Assembly (NCBI GenBank): GCA_963825175.1
Contig: CAWGSA010000002.1
Span: forward strand, 1,550,001 to 1,614,000
DNA length: 64,000 bases
Reading direction: 5' to 3'
Origin: DATFTF01 sp963825175
GTDB lineage: Bacteria; Acidobacteriota; Thermoanaerobaculia; UBA5066; Gp7-AA6
The position numbers and the translations under genes were made by a program. The notes under the pieces are model-generated. The model saw only the letters and a list, made by a program, of their open reading frames with translations. It was not told the DNA's origin and did no database searches. Shown here piece after piece: positions 1 to 7,967 of this stretch; position 1 is the first letter of the stretch; each line of letters starts with the position of its first letter.

Positions 1-217
1 CAGCTCTGGCAGTGGATCCACGCGGCGCGCGAGCTCTCCGACGGCAGGCCGGCGACGCTGGAGCTCTACCGGACGATCCGGGACGAGGAGCTCGCGCGGC
101 TCGGGCGGCCCGGTGACGGGGCGTCTGCGGGAGGCGGCGGAGATCCTGGACGGACTGGTCGAGTCCCGCGACTTCGTCGAGTTCCTCACGTTTCCGGCCT
201 ACGGCTACCTGGAGTAG
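1..217 (+). CDS. aceB: Malate synthase, C-terminal end (partial, frameshifted)
   Basis: Malate synthase condenses glyoxylate with acetyl-CoA. Only the last ~70 residues lie in the window. Frame 1 reads QLWQWIHAARELSDG and then TLELYRTIRDEELARL, and frame 2 carries on with REAAEILDGLVESRDFVEFL and the end FPAYGYLE before a TAG at 215-217. Together these match the conserved tail of malate synthase A (LWQWI, EEL, then DFLTLPAYE-like). The switch from frame 1 to frame 2 falls around 103-120 in a run of G and C. It is either an assembly indel or a real mutation. The glycolate oxidase genes follow directly on the same strand, so the enzyme would use the glyoxylate they make. I am confident of the family; aceB rather than glcB is inferred from the tail. 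Confidence 0.75.
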   Translation, partial: SSGSGSTRRASSPTAGRRRWSSTGRSGTRSSRGSGGPVTGRLREAAEILDGLVESRDFVEFLTFPAYGYLE

Positions 218-273
218 AAGCCGGCCGATGAGCGCGTCTGCCACCCGCAGTCTCCCGCGCCCACCCCGGCGTC

Positions 274-1708
274 GTGGCGCGGCTCTCCGAGGTGGTCGGG
301 GAGAGGCACTGCATCTCGGATCCCTCCGATCTGCGGACGTACGAGTGCGACGGCTTGACGAGCTTCCGCGTCGCGCCGGACCTGGTGGTGCTTCCCGGCT
401 CGACGCAGGAGGTGGCCGCCGTGGTGCGGATCGCGCGCGAGGCCGGCCTCGCCGTGGTGCCTCGCGGCGCCGGCACCGGCCTCTCCGGCGGCGCGCTGCC
501 CGTCTCCGACTGCGTCGTCGTCGCGCTCTCCCGCATGAAGCGCATCCTGGAAGTCGACCTGGAAAACGGATGGATCCGCGTCGAGCCGGGGGTCATCAAC
601 CTGGACGTCTCCAGGGCCATCGGCGGGGCCGGCTACTACTACGCTCCCGATCCCTCCTCGCAGAGCGTCTGCACGATCGGCGGCAACGTGGCCGAGAACT
701 CCGGCGGCGCGCACTGCCTGAAGTACGGCTTCACCACCAACCACGTGCTCGGCGCGAGGCTGGTCCTGGGCGACGGGAGCGTCGTGGATCTGGGCGGCAC
801 TGTCCTCGACGCGCCCGGATACGACCTCCTGGGAGTCCTCGTCGGCAGCGAGGGGATGCTGGGGGTCGTGACCGAGGTCGTTCTGCGGATCCTCAAGAAG
901 CCCGCAGGCCACCCGCACGTTCTTCGCCACGTTCCCTTCGACCGACGAGGCGGGCCATGCGGTCTCGGCCATCATCGCGTCGGGCGTCGTGCCGGCCGCG
1001 ATCGAAATGATGGACCGCCTGGCCATCGTGGCGGCCAAGGCGGCGACGGGGCTCGACTGGCCGGACGTGGGCGCGGCGCTTCTCATGGACGTCGATGGTC
1101 CGGAGGCGGAAGTCGAGCACACCGCGGAAAGCTCGGTCGAGCTCGCCCGGCGCGCCGGGGCGCTGGAGATCCGCCGCCCGCGGGACGAAGCCGAGCGGGC
1201 CCTCATGTGGAAAGGGAGGAAGAGCGCGTTCGCGGCGGTCGGGCGCATCAGCCCCAACTACATCGTGCAGGACGGGGTGATCCCCCGCTCGGAGATCGCC
1301 CGGGTGCTCTCCGAGATCGCCGATCTCGCGAGCCGCGCCGGCCTGCGCGTGGCCAACGTGTTCCATGCCGGAGACGGCAATCTGCATCCCCTCGTCCTGT
1401 ACGACGCCCGGGTGGAAGGGCAGGAGCGTCTGGCGGAGGAGCTGGGCGGAGAGATCTTGAAGATGTGCGTGCGCTATGGAGGCTCGATCACCGGGGAGCA
1501 CGGCGTCGGCGCGGACAAGGCCGCGTACATGGCGGACATGTTCGGGCCGGACGACCTGGAAACCATGGCGCGGGTCCGCTGGGCCTTCGACCCGGAGAAT
1601 CGATTCAATCCGGGGAAGGTCTTTCCGACGCCCCGGCTCTGCGGGGATCGGCCCGGGCCGTATCGCCCGCATCCGACAGAGCTCTCGGGCGAGGCCTGGC
1701 GGGAGTGA
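274..1708 (+). CDS. glcD: Glycolate oxidase subunit GlcD (FAD-linked), with a frameshift
   Basis: FAD subunit of the glycolate/D-lactate dehydrogenase complex that oxidises glycolate to glyoxylate. Frame 1 (from GTG 274) holds the FAD-binding half, with PRGAGTGLSGG and GGNVAENSGGAHCLKYG. Near 899-905, after RILKKP, the reading must shift to frame 2, which continues ATRTFFATF and then IIASGVVPAAIEMMD, HAGDGNLHP and GEHGVG, all typical of the C-terminal FAD-oxidase half. The joined protein would be about 478 residues, normal for GlcD. Without a second reading shift the protein is truncated. The start is uncertain: an ATG at 228 with an AG-rich stretch before it is out of frame, while codons between 232 and 274 in frame 1 also look like GlcD, so a second indel near the start is possible. 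The stop overlaps glcE by four bases (GTGA). Confidence 0.85.
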
Positions 1709-2940
1709 CGGTCTCGAGCCGATCTGCGGCGCCGGACGACGCGATCCTCGGACGTCTGCCCGAGGTGGTCTACGAGCCGGCCACGCCCGAGGAGGCGGCG
1801 CAGTGCGTGTCCGAGGCCGCCCGCGCCGGCCGCGCTCTCGTCTTCGTCGGCGGCGGGACGGACCTGGAGGCCGGAGCCGCGCCCGAGCGCCTGGGAGCGG
1901 TGGTGCGGACGGGAGGACTCTTCCGAGTGCGCGAGCACGCCCCCGCGGATCAGATCGTCGTGGTCGAGGCGGGGTGCACGCTCGCGTCCCTGCAGGCGGC
2001 GCTGGCCGCGGCGCGGCAGCGCCTGGCGCTTGATCCGCCGCTGCCCGAGCGCGCGACGATCGGCGGCATCGTCGCCGCCAACGCTTTCGGCCCGCGCCGC
2101 GCGCGGTTCGGCTCGGTCCGCGATCTCTTGATCGGCGCCTCGTTCGTGCGCGCCGACGGAGTGCCCGCGCGCAGCGGGAGTAAGGTGGTCAAGAACGTAG
2201 CGGGTTTCGATCTTCCCAAGCTGCTGGCTGGCTCGATGGGAACCCTCGGGTTGATCACGACGGCGACCTTCCGCCTCCATCCCGTCCCGGAGGAGGAAAA
2301 GACGATGCTCCTGCCCGGCCGGTCCGCGTCCGGAGTGCGCGCGCTCGTGGCCGAGCTCCGGAGGGCGCAGCTCGAGCCGACCTCGGTCGTCGCGGCCTGG
2401 CGCGGCGGGGAGCGATTCGACGTCGCGGTGCGCTTCGAAGGCTTTGCGGCCGGGCTCGCCGAGCAGCGGGACCGGCTCGAGAAGCTCGAGCGGAGCGAGT
2501 CCGCGCCGTGCGAAACCCTCTCCGGGGAAGAGGCATCGGACTTCTGGCGCCGTCACGATGAGCTGCGCAGCGGACCGTCCGTGCGGGCCCGACTGTCGGC
2601 CCGGATCACCGACTTCGAGACGATCGCGACGCGGGTCTTGCCCGCGCTCGCCGCGTCCTTCGCGGAATCGGGCTTTCTGGCTTACCCGACCCTGGGCCTG
2701 TCGTTCTTCTCCGGGCGGCCGGGTGAGCCCGCGGCGGCGGCCGAGGCGTTGCGGGCGGCCCGGTCGGCCGTCGAAGCCGTCGGCGGCAGCCTGACACTCG
2801 GGGCGGCGACCGGGGAGATCCGCGATCGCGTGGACGTCTGGGGAACCCCGCCGCCAGGGCTGCCGCTGATGCGAAGCGTGAAGCAGCGGCTGGATCCAGA
2901 GCGGATCCTCGCGCCGGGCCGGTTCGTGGGGGGAATCTGA
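1705..2940 (+). CDS. glcE: Glycolate oxidase subunit GlcE
   Basis: Second FAD-binding subunit of glycolate oxidase, 411 residues. It has the FAD-binding type 4 fold: VFVGGGTDLEAG near the N-terminus, then PERATIGGIVAANAFGPRR and SGSKVVKNVAGFDLPKLLAG, which are GlcE hallmarks, and a C-terminal MRSVKQRLDPERILAPGRF that resembles the end of GlcE and GlcD proteins. It starts at GTG 1705 inside the glcD stop (GTGA), so translation is probably coupled to glcD and depends on glcD being read to its end. glcF follows after a heptamer-repeat element. Confidence 0.9.
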   Translation: MTVSSRSAAPDDAILGRLPEVVYEPATPEEAAQCVSEAARAGRALVFVGGGTDLEAGAAPERLGAVVRTGGLFRVREHAPADQIVVVEAGCTLASLQAALAAARQRLALDPPLPERATIGGIVAANAFGPRRARFGSVRDLLIGASFVRADGVPARSGSKVVKNVAGFDLPKLLAGSMGTLGLITTATFRLHPVPEEEKTMLLPGRSASGVRALVAELRRAQLEPTSVVAAWRGGERFDVAVRFEGFAAGLAEQRDRLEKLERSESAPCETLSGEEASDFWRRHDELRSGPSVRARLSARITDFETIATRVLPALAASFAESGFLAYPTLGLSFFSGRPGEPAAAAEALRAARSAVEAVGGSLTLGAATGEIRDRVDVWGTPPPGLPLMRSVKQRLDPERILAPGRFVGGI

Positions 2941-2946
2941 GAAGAC

Positions 2947-3070
2947 TTTGTGATTTGCGATTTGTGATTGGTGATTTGTGATTGAGGATTTGGAAAAGAG
3001 TCCGTCGCAGAGCCCGAGCCCCTTGGACTCTGGGCAATCGCAAATCACAAATCACAAACCACAAATCGGT
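2947..3070. repeat. Inverted heptamer arrays with palindromic core (element A)
   Basis: Left array 2947-2988: five clear copies and variants of TTTGTGA in direct tandem (tttgtga, tttgcga, tttgtga, ttggtga, tttgtga). Right array 3036-3070: the reverse complement, AATCACA units (aatcgca, aatcaca, aatcaca, aaccaca). Between them lies a second inverted repeat, AGAGTCC at 2997-3003 and GGACTCT at 3025-3031. In RNA this would fold as a long outer stem with a nested inner stem. It sits between glcE and glcF and overlaps the apparent glcF start. Confidence 0.9.
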
Positions 3071-4336
3071 TCGCGTTCTCTCCTCGACGACTGCGTGCAC
3101 TGCGGCTTCTGCCTGCCGGCGTGCCCGACGTACGTCTCCTGGGGAGAGGAGATGGACTCCCCGCGAGGGCGCATCGATCTCATGCGCGGCCTGGCCGAGG
3201 GGAAGATCGGGTGGAGCCGCACGGTCGCTGCGCACTTCGACCGCTGCCTCGGCTGCATGGCCTGCGTCACGGCCTGCCCGTCGGGAGTCAAGTACGACCA
3301 GCTGATCGAGCACACCCGCGCGGAGCTCGAGCGCCGGGATCTGCGGACGCCGGGAGACCGCCTCCACCGCGAGATGATCTTCGCCGTCTTCCCGCATCCG
3401 GCCCGGCTGCGGGCCGTCGCCGCGGGGCTGTGGCTGTACCAGAAGAGCGGTCTCAAGGCGCTCGTCCGCGCGAGCGGGCTCTTGAGGCTCCTCCCGGACC
3501 GGTTGGCGCGGATGGAGGCCCTCTTACCCTCCGTGTCGGCGCACCATGTCGGCGCTCGTTTGCCGCGCCTCGTTCCGGCCAAAGGGGCGCGCCGCGCGCG
3601 GGTGGCTCTGCTCGCCGGATGCGTCCAGAGGGTGTTCTTCCCGGAAGTGAACGAGGCCACGCTCCGCGTCCTGTCGGCCGAAGGCTGCGAGGTCGTCGTG
3701 CCGGAAGGGCAGGGCTGCTGCGGCGCGCTGTCCCTGCATGCCGGCCGGGAAGGGGAGGCGCTGGAGTTCGCGCGGCAGACGGTCCGGACGTTCGAGGAAG
3801 ATCCGGTCGACGCCGTCCTGGTCAACGCCGCGGGGTGCGGATCGAACCTGAAGGAGTATGGCCGGCTCTTCGCCGGCGACCCGAAGTGGGCGGCGCGGGC
3901 GGCCGCGTTCGCATCGAAGGTGCGTGACGTCACCGAGTTCGTGGCCGCCCTGCCTCCGGTGGCCCTCCGGCATCCGATCCGGCGCCGCGTGGCCTACCAC
4001 GATGCCTGCCACCTGGCCCACGCCCAGCGCATCCGTTCCGAGCCCCGCCGCCTCCTTTCCTCGATTCCCGGCCTCGAGCTCGTGGAGATCCCCGACGGTG
4101 ACCAGTGCTGCGGCAGCGCGGGCATCTATAACTTAGTCGAGCCGGAGAGCTCCGAGGAGATCGGTGCCCGCAAGGTCGACAACGTCCTCGCCGTCGGCGC
4201 GGACCTCCTCGCCTCCGCCAACCCGGGCTGCACGCTCCAGATCCAGAAGATCCTGCGGGCCCGGGGGCGGGAGCTCCCCGCCGCGCACCCCATCGAGATC
4301 CTCGACGCCTCGATCTCCGGCCGCGCGATGCCCTGA
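2978..4336 (+). CDS. glcF: Glycolate oxidase iron-sulfur subunit GlcF
   Basis: Electron-transfer subunit of glycolate oxidase, 452 residues. It has two 4Fe-4S motifs (CVHCGFCLPACP near residue 40 and CLGCMACVTACP near residue 90) and two CCG domains (CVQRVFF with GQGCCGALS, and CHLAHAQ with GDQCCGSAG), which give the normal GlcF order. The first ~35 residues are odd. The start GTG 2978 lies inside the left heptamer array, and residues about 20-31 are read from the right array, so this N-terminus is probably not ancestral. No other start codon precedes the first cysteine motif. Either the repeat element has replaced the native 5' end and is translated, or the true start has been lost. Confidence 0.88.
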   Translation: MIEDLEKSPSQSPSPLDSGQSQITNHKPQIGSRSLLDDCVHCGFCLPACPTYVSWGEEMDSPRGRIDLMRGLAEGKIGWSRTVAAHFDRCLGCMACVTACPSGVKYDQLIEHTRAELERRDLRTPGDRLHREMIFAVFPHPARLRAVAAGLWLYQKSGLKALVRASGLLRLLPDRLARMEALLPSVSAHHVGARLPRLVPAKGARRARVALLAGCVQRVFFPEVNEATLRVLSAEGCEVVVPEGQGCCGALSLHAGREGEALEFARQTVRTFEEDPVDAVLVNAAGCGSNLKEYGRLFAGDPKWAARAAAFASKVRDVTEFVAALPPVALRHPIRRRVAYHDACHLAHAQRIRSEPRRLLSSIPGLELVEIPDGDQCCGSAGIYNLVEPESSEEIGARKVDNVLAVGADLLASANPGCTLQIQKILRARGRELPAAHPIEILDASISGRAMP

Positions 4337-4370
4337 ACCGGCCGGCGCGGCGGAGACGTAGATTGAGGCA

Positions 4371-5321
4371 ATGAAGATCGCGGTCGTCGGAGCCGGAGGC
4401 GTCGGGGGCTACTATGGCGGCTGTCTCGCCCGGGCCGGCCACGATGTCGCCTTTCTGGCGCGCGGAGAGCATCTGGCGGCGATCCGGGCGCGGGGCCTCG
4501 AGGTCCGCGAGCCGGAGGGATCGTCGATCGTCGCCGTCCGCGCGAGTGACGACGTCGCCGACTTGACCGGCGCGGAGCTCGCGGTCGTGGCGGTCAAGAG
4601 CTATTCGCTCTCCGAGGTCGCGCCGGCGGTGAAGACGTTGGCGGAGGCGGGCGCCGTCGTGCTCCCGCTCTTGAACGGCGTCGAGGCCGTGGACTCCCTG
4701 ATCGGGCATGGCATCGACCGCGGCCGGATCCTGGCCGGCCTGACCATGATCAGCGCCGCTCGGGTCGCGCCGGGCGTGGTGGAGCGCATGAGCGCTTTTC
4801 GCACCGCGGTCGTCGGCGAACCGGGCGGGGGAGCGTCGGCCCGGGCCGATGCCGCGGCCGGCGTCTTCCGGGACGCGGGCGTCCAGACGCGGGTCTCCGA
4901 GAACGTCACCGTCGATCTCTGGCAGAAGTTGCTCTTCATCGCGACGGTCTCCGCGGGCTGCGGCCTGGCCCGGGCCGCCGTCGGAGCCGTGCGCGGCGCG
5001 CCGTATGGGAGATTGCTCTTCGAGCGCGCGGCCGGGGAAGTCGGCGCGGTGGGGCGCGCGCGGGGCGTCGCCCTTCCCGCGGGGGAGGAGGAGCGTGTGC
5101 TCGCGCGCATCGACGCGCTCGCACCGGCCTTGAAGCCGAGCTTCCTGCTCGACCTCGAGCGCGGAGGACCCAACGAGCTCGAGATCCTGTCCGGCGCCGT
5201 CTCCCGCTACGGCCGCGCGTTCGGCATCGCGACTCCGGTTCATGACACGGCGGTGGCGGCCCTGTCCGCCGCAGGCGGGCACGGCCGAAGCGGGGAAGAC
5301 CGCAAAACGGGAAACGCATAG
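4371..5321 (+). CDS. panE: 2-dehydropantoate 2-reductase (ketopantoate reductase) family
   Basis: NADPH-dependent reductase family, 316 residues, in the usual size range. It has an N-terminal Rossmann motif AVVGAGGVGGYYGGCLARAG, LLNGVEA (the conserved N-G-V/E of the family), the segment LWQKLLFIATVSAGCGLARA and a C-terminal FLLDLERGGPNELEILSGAV matching the ApbA C-terminal domain. In pantothenate synthesis the family makes pantoate, but many paralogues act on other 2-oxo acids. Here it follows glcF by 34 bp on the same strand, so a role on a 2-oxo or 2-hydroxy acid linked to glycolate use is equally possible. Confidence 0.8.
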   Translation: MKIAVVGAGGVGGYYGGCLARAGHDVAFLARGEHLAAIRARGLEVREPEGSSIVAVRASDDVADLTGAELAVVAVKSYSLSEVAPAVKTLAEAGAVVLPLLNGVEAVDSLIGHGIDRGRILAGLTMISAARVAPGVVERMSAFRTAVVGEPGGGASARADAAAGVFRDAGVQTRVSENVTVDLWQKLLFIATVSAGCGLARAAVGAVRGAPYGRLLFERAAGEVGAVGRARGVALPAGEEERVLARIDALAPALKPSFLLDLERGGPNELEILSGAVSRYGRAFGIATPVHDTAVAALSAAGGHGRSGEDRKTGNA

Positions 5322-5488
5322 TCTCATAGCGAGACCGCAGTCTCGATATGAAGCCACGCCGGGTCCGAACTTCGGGATCGGCTCGCGCGCCAACTCCCAG
5401 ATGCGACAGGGGTTGCGGTTCCGGCCCTGCCGATGCCCTGCAATGGCCCCCCGCTTGCTCTAAGTCCAGGCGAAAGAAGGAGGTCGTC

Positions 5489-5746
5489 ATGGACAAAGCG
5501 GGTGATCGGACATCGAGAGGAAAGAAGGTCGCAGGCTATGCGGCGCTGGTTACGACGATGGGGCTGGTGATGCTCTTCTCGCTCGGCAACGTGGACAGCA
5601 ACGCCGCAAGCTCCAGACAGCGCACGAATACCGGGATCGCGTCAGTGCGTGGATCCGAGGCTTCCGCCGTGGCCGCCCAGGCCGACTCCGGCGAAGGCGA
5701 GAACCGACTGCCGGGTCACTCCGAGCTCGTTCTGCAGCTCGACTGA
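5489..5746 (+). CDS. Small single-pass or secreted protein, unknown
   Basis: 85 residues from ATG 5489, preceded by a strong ribosome site (AAGAAGGAGG at 5474-5483). A charged N-terminus (MDKAGDRTSRGKK) is followed by one hydrophobic stretch (about residues 14-34, GYAALVTTMGLVMLFSLG) and then a polar Ser/Ala-rich tail ending in HSELVLQLD. This is a signal peptide or membrane anchor with a short exported tail. A clear Rho-independent terminator follows 31 bp after the stop, so it is probably its own small transcription unit. I do not recognise a family. The good ribosome site and terminator argue that it is a real gene. Confidence 0.65.
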   Translation: MDKAGDRTSRGKKVAGYAALVTTMGLVMLFSLGNVDSNAASSRQRTNTGIASVRGSEASAVAAQADSGEGENRLPGHSELVLQLD

Positions 5747-5777
5747 CGCTCTTCGAGCCCGGTTCGGATCCCGGGAC

Positions 5778-5812
5778 GGGGCGCAACGGCGATGCGCCCC
5801 GCCCCTGTTTTT
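5778..5812 (+). terminator. Rho-independent terminator after the small protein gene
   Basis: A perfect 8-bp stem GGGGCGCA (5778-5785) and TGCGCCCC (5793-5800) with a 7-base loop is followed by GCCCC and then TGTTTTT ending at 5812. The last bases touch the stop codon of the convergent gene at 5812. Confidence 0.8.
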
Positions 5813-7032
5813 CATGCCTTCCCGTCCAGCCCGAAACGCGTGAGGGCGATCTCCGCCAGTCTTCGTCCGATCGCCAGCGACGCGGTCGCGGCCGGGGAAG
5901 GGGCGTTGCGGACATGGAGGACGTGGGGCCCCTCGGCGATCGAGAAGTCCTCCACCAGGGTGCCATCGGCGCGCAGGGCCTGCGCCCGAACGCCGGAGGG
6001 CCCGAATACAATGTCCTTATTGTGACAGTCCGGGACGTATCTCCGCAGCTCCCGTCCGAACGCGGCCTTCGACCAGTCCCGTCCCATCTCGGCCAGGGCC
6101 GTTCTCCAGTGACGGCGGGCCAGCCGGCGGAAGCCGGCGAAAGCCAGCGTACCGGCCAGATCCCGCAGTGAGACGTCGGTCCGCCGGTAGCCTTCGCGGG
6201 CGAACGCCAGCACGGCGTTCGGGCCAGCCAGGACCTCGCCGCCGATCGTGCGCGTGAAATGCACGCCGAGAAAGGGAAAGCGCGGATCGGGAACCGGATA
6301 GATCAGGCCGCGAACCAGCGAGCGGGCCGCGGGCGTGAGCGTGTAGTAGTCCCCGCGAAACGGAACGATCCGCTCATCGAGCGCCGCCCCGGTCATCGCG
6401 GCGACCCGATCGGCGTGCAGGCCGGCGCACGCGATGATGTCGCGGGCGCGGAAATCTCCGTCCGTGGTCCGGACGACGCGCTCCGGTGGCCGATGCTCGA
6501 TTCCGAGGACCCGGCAGGACGTGCGGATTGCGCCGCCGGCCGCGCGGACGTCGTCGGCGTAGGCCAGCGCCACGCGCCGAAAGTCGATGATCCCGCTCGA
6601 CGGCGACCACAGCGCCCGAATCCCCGCAGCGCGCGGTTCGATCTCGCGGAGGCGCTCCGGTCCGATCTCCTCCACGTCCGCGACGCCGTTGGCCAGGGCG
6701 CGTTCTCGGATGGCCAGGAGCCTGGGCAGCTCGTCCGCCGTCAGCGCGACGACCAGCTTCCCGCAGCGCTCGAAGGGAATGCCGCGTTCGTCGGCGAAGC
6801 GCTCCAGCTCCATCTTGCCTTCCCGGCAGAGGAGCGCTCTTTCCGATCCCGGCGCGTAGTACAGGCCGGCGTGAAGGACTCCGCTGTTGTGCCCGGTCTG
6901 GTGCGTGGCCAGCTCAGGCTCCTTCTCGAGGAGGATCAGCCGCAGCGACGGCTTGCGGCGCAGGAGCTGCAGCGCGGTGGCCAGGCCGACGATCCCGCCG
7001 CCGATCACCGCGATGTCGTAGGAGTCGTGCAC
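5812..7032 (-). CDS. lhgO: L-2-hydroxyglutarate oxidase
   Basis: FAD-dependent enzyme that oxidises L-2-hydroxyglutarate to 2-oxoglutarate and passes electrons to the quinone pool, 406 residues from GTG 7032. Visible features are the FAD-binding AVIGGGIVGLATALQLL, HQTGHNSGVLHAGLYYAPGS (the LhgO signature), a middle block RDIIACAGLHADRVA, and PFRGDYYTLTPAARSLVRGLIYPVPD and PFLGVHFTRTIGGEV, all conserved in LhgO. The C-terminal SPAATASLAIGRRLAE is also typical. The open frame extends further upstream, but homology starts at HDSYDIAV, so the GTG is preferred. It is divergent from the dehydrogenase at 7105. Confidence 0.88.
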   Translation of the reverse strand: MHDSYDIAVIGGGIVGLATALQLLRRKPSLRLILLEKEPELATHQTGHNSGVLHAGLYYAPGSERALLCREGKMELERFADERGIPFERCGKLVVALTADELPRLLAIRERALANGVADVEEIGPERLREIEPRAAGIRALWSPSSGIIDFRRVALAYADDVRAAGGAIRTSCRVLGIEHRPPERVVRTTDGDFRARDIIACAGLHADRVAAMTGAALDERIVPFRGDYYTLTPAARSLVRGLIYPVPDPRFPFLGVHFTRTIGGEVLAGPNAVLAFAREGYRRTDVSLRDLAGTLAFAGFRRLARRHWRTALAEMGRDWSKAAFGRELRRYVPDCHNKDIVFGPSGVRAQALRADGTLVEDFSIAEGPHVLHVRNAPSPAATASLAIGRRLAEIALTRFGLDGKA

Positions 7033-7104
7033 GCGCGCGATTATCTCCGGGCTGTCCGCTCCGGCGCGGCCTCGCGTAGGATTCCGTTCGGAAGGGGTCC
7101 TGCG

Positions 7105-7887
7105 ATGCGCATGCGCGACAAGGTGGCGATCGTCACGGGAGCCGGAAGCGGGATCGGGCGGGAAATCGCACTCGCTTTCGCCCGGGAAGGGGCGAAGGTG
7201 GGCGTCATCGACGTGGCCGCCGCGACGGCCCAGGACGCGGTTCGGGAGATCGAGCGGACCGGGGGCGCCGCGATCGCGGTCGGCATGGACGTCTCCGACG
7301 AAGCCCAGGTCGAGACGGGGGTCGAGCAGGTGGCCGCGCTCTATGGGACGGTCGACGTCCTCGTCAGCAACGCCGGGACGCAGCACATCGCGGCGATCGT
7401 GGACCTGGCTTTCGCCGACTGGCGCCGCATGCTGGCGATCCAGTTGGACGGCGCCTTCCTGACGACGCGCGCCTGCCTGCGTCGCATGTACAGGAGCGGC
7501 CGGGGCGGAACGGTTCTCTACATGGGCTCCGTCCACTCCAAGGAAGCCTCGGTCTTGAAGGCGCCGTACGTCACGGCCAAGCACGGGCTGCTCGGCCTGG
7601 CCCGGGTGGTGGCCAAGGAAGGGGTCCCGCACGGCGTGCGGGCCAACGTCATCTGCCCCGGCTTCGTGCGCACGCCCCTCGTGGACAAGCAGATCCCCGA
7701 GCAGGCCCGGGCGCTCGGCTTGAGCGAAGAGGACGTGGTCAAGAAGGTGATGTTGAAGGAGACGGTGGACGGGGAGTTCACCACCGCCGCCGATGTGGCC
7801 GAGGTGGCCGTTTTCCTGGCCTCGTTTCCGACCAATGCGCTCAACGGGCAGTCGGTGGTGGTGAGCCACGGGTGGCACATGGCCTAG
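7105..7887 (+). CDS. bdhA: 3-hydroxybutyrate dehydrogenase-type short-chain dehydrogenase
   Basis: NAD-dependent SDR, 260 residues. It has the TGAGSGIGREIALAFA cofactor motif, an NAG motif (SNAGTQHI), catalytic Ser (MGSVHS) and Tyr-Lys (YVTAKHG). The tail LNGQSVVVSHGWHMA closely follows the 3-hydroxybutyrate dehydrogenase ending (GQS-VVSHGW), and the stretch CPGFVRTPLVDKQIPEQA is also typical of that enzyme. It would interconvert 3-hydroxybutyrate and acetoacetate. Two ATG codons (7105, 7111) are possible; the first is used here. Its 3' end is five bases from a heptamer array. Confidence 0.78.
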   Translation: MRMRDKVAIVTGAGSGIGREIALAFAREGAKVGVIDVAAATAQDAVREIERTGGAAIAVGMDVSDEAQVETGVEQVAALYGTVDVLVSNAGTQHIAAIVDLAFADWRRMLAIQLDGAFLTTRACLRRMYRSGRGGTVLYMGSVHSKEASVLKAPYVTAKHGLLGLARVVAKEGVPHGVRANVICPGFVRTPLVDKQIPEQARALGLSEEDVVKKVMLKETVDGEFTTAADVAEVAVFLASFPTNALNGQSVVVSHGWHMA

Positions 7888-7892
7888 CCTTC

Positions 7893-7967
7893 GGCGTGAG
7901 GCGTGAGGCGTGAGGCGTGAGGCGTGAGGCGTGAGGCGTGAGGCGGGAGAGACAATCTATAGATTGT
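7893..7967. repeat. GGCGTGA heptamer array with adjacent palindrome (element B)
   Basis: Seven perfect tandem copies of GGCGTGA (7893-7941) are followed by one variant GGCGGGA (7942-7948) and, three bases later, the perfect 16-bp palindrome ACAATCTATAGATTGT (7952-7967). The element lies between the convergent ends of the SDR gene and livM. The palindrome contains the livM stop codon. No inverted partner array is visible on the far side. Confidence 0.92.

Noticed and set aside
5331..5344. GAGAC-CGCA-GTCTC hairpin after the panE-like gene
   Set aside because: Only five base pairs and no T run, so not accepted as a terminator.
7893..7948. Heptamer arrays as CRISPR or ribosomal slippage sites
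   Set aside because: Period of 7 with no spacers; they lie between genes, apart from the glcF case.
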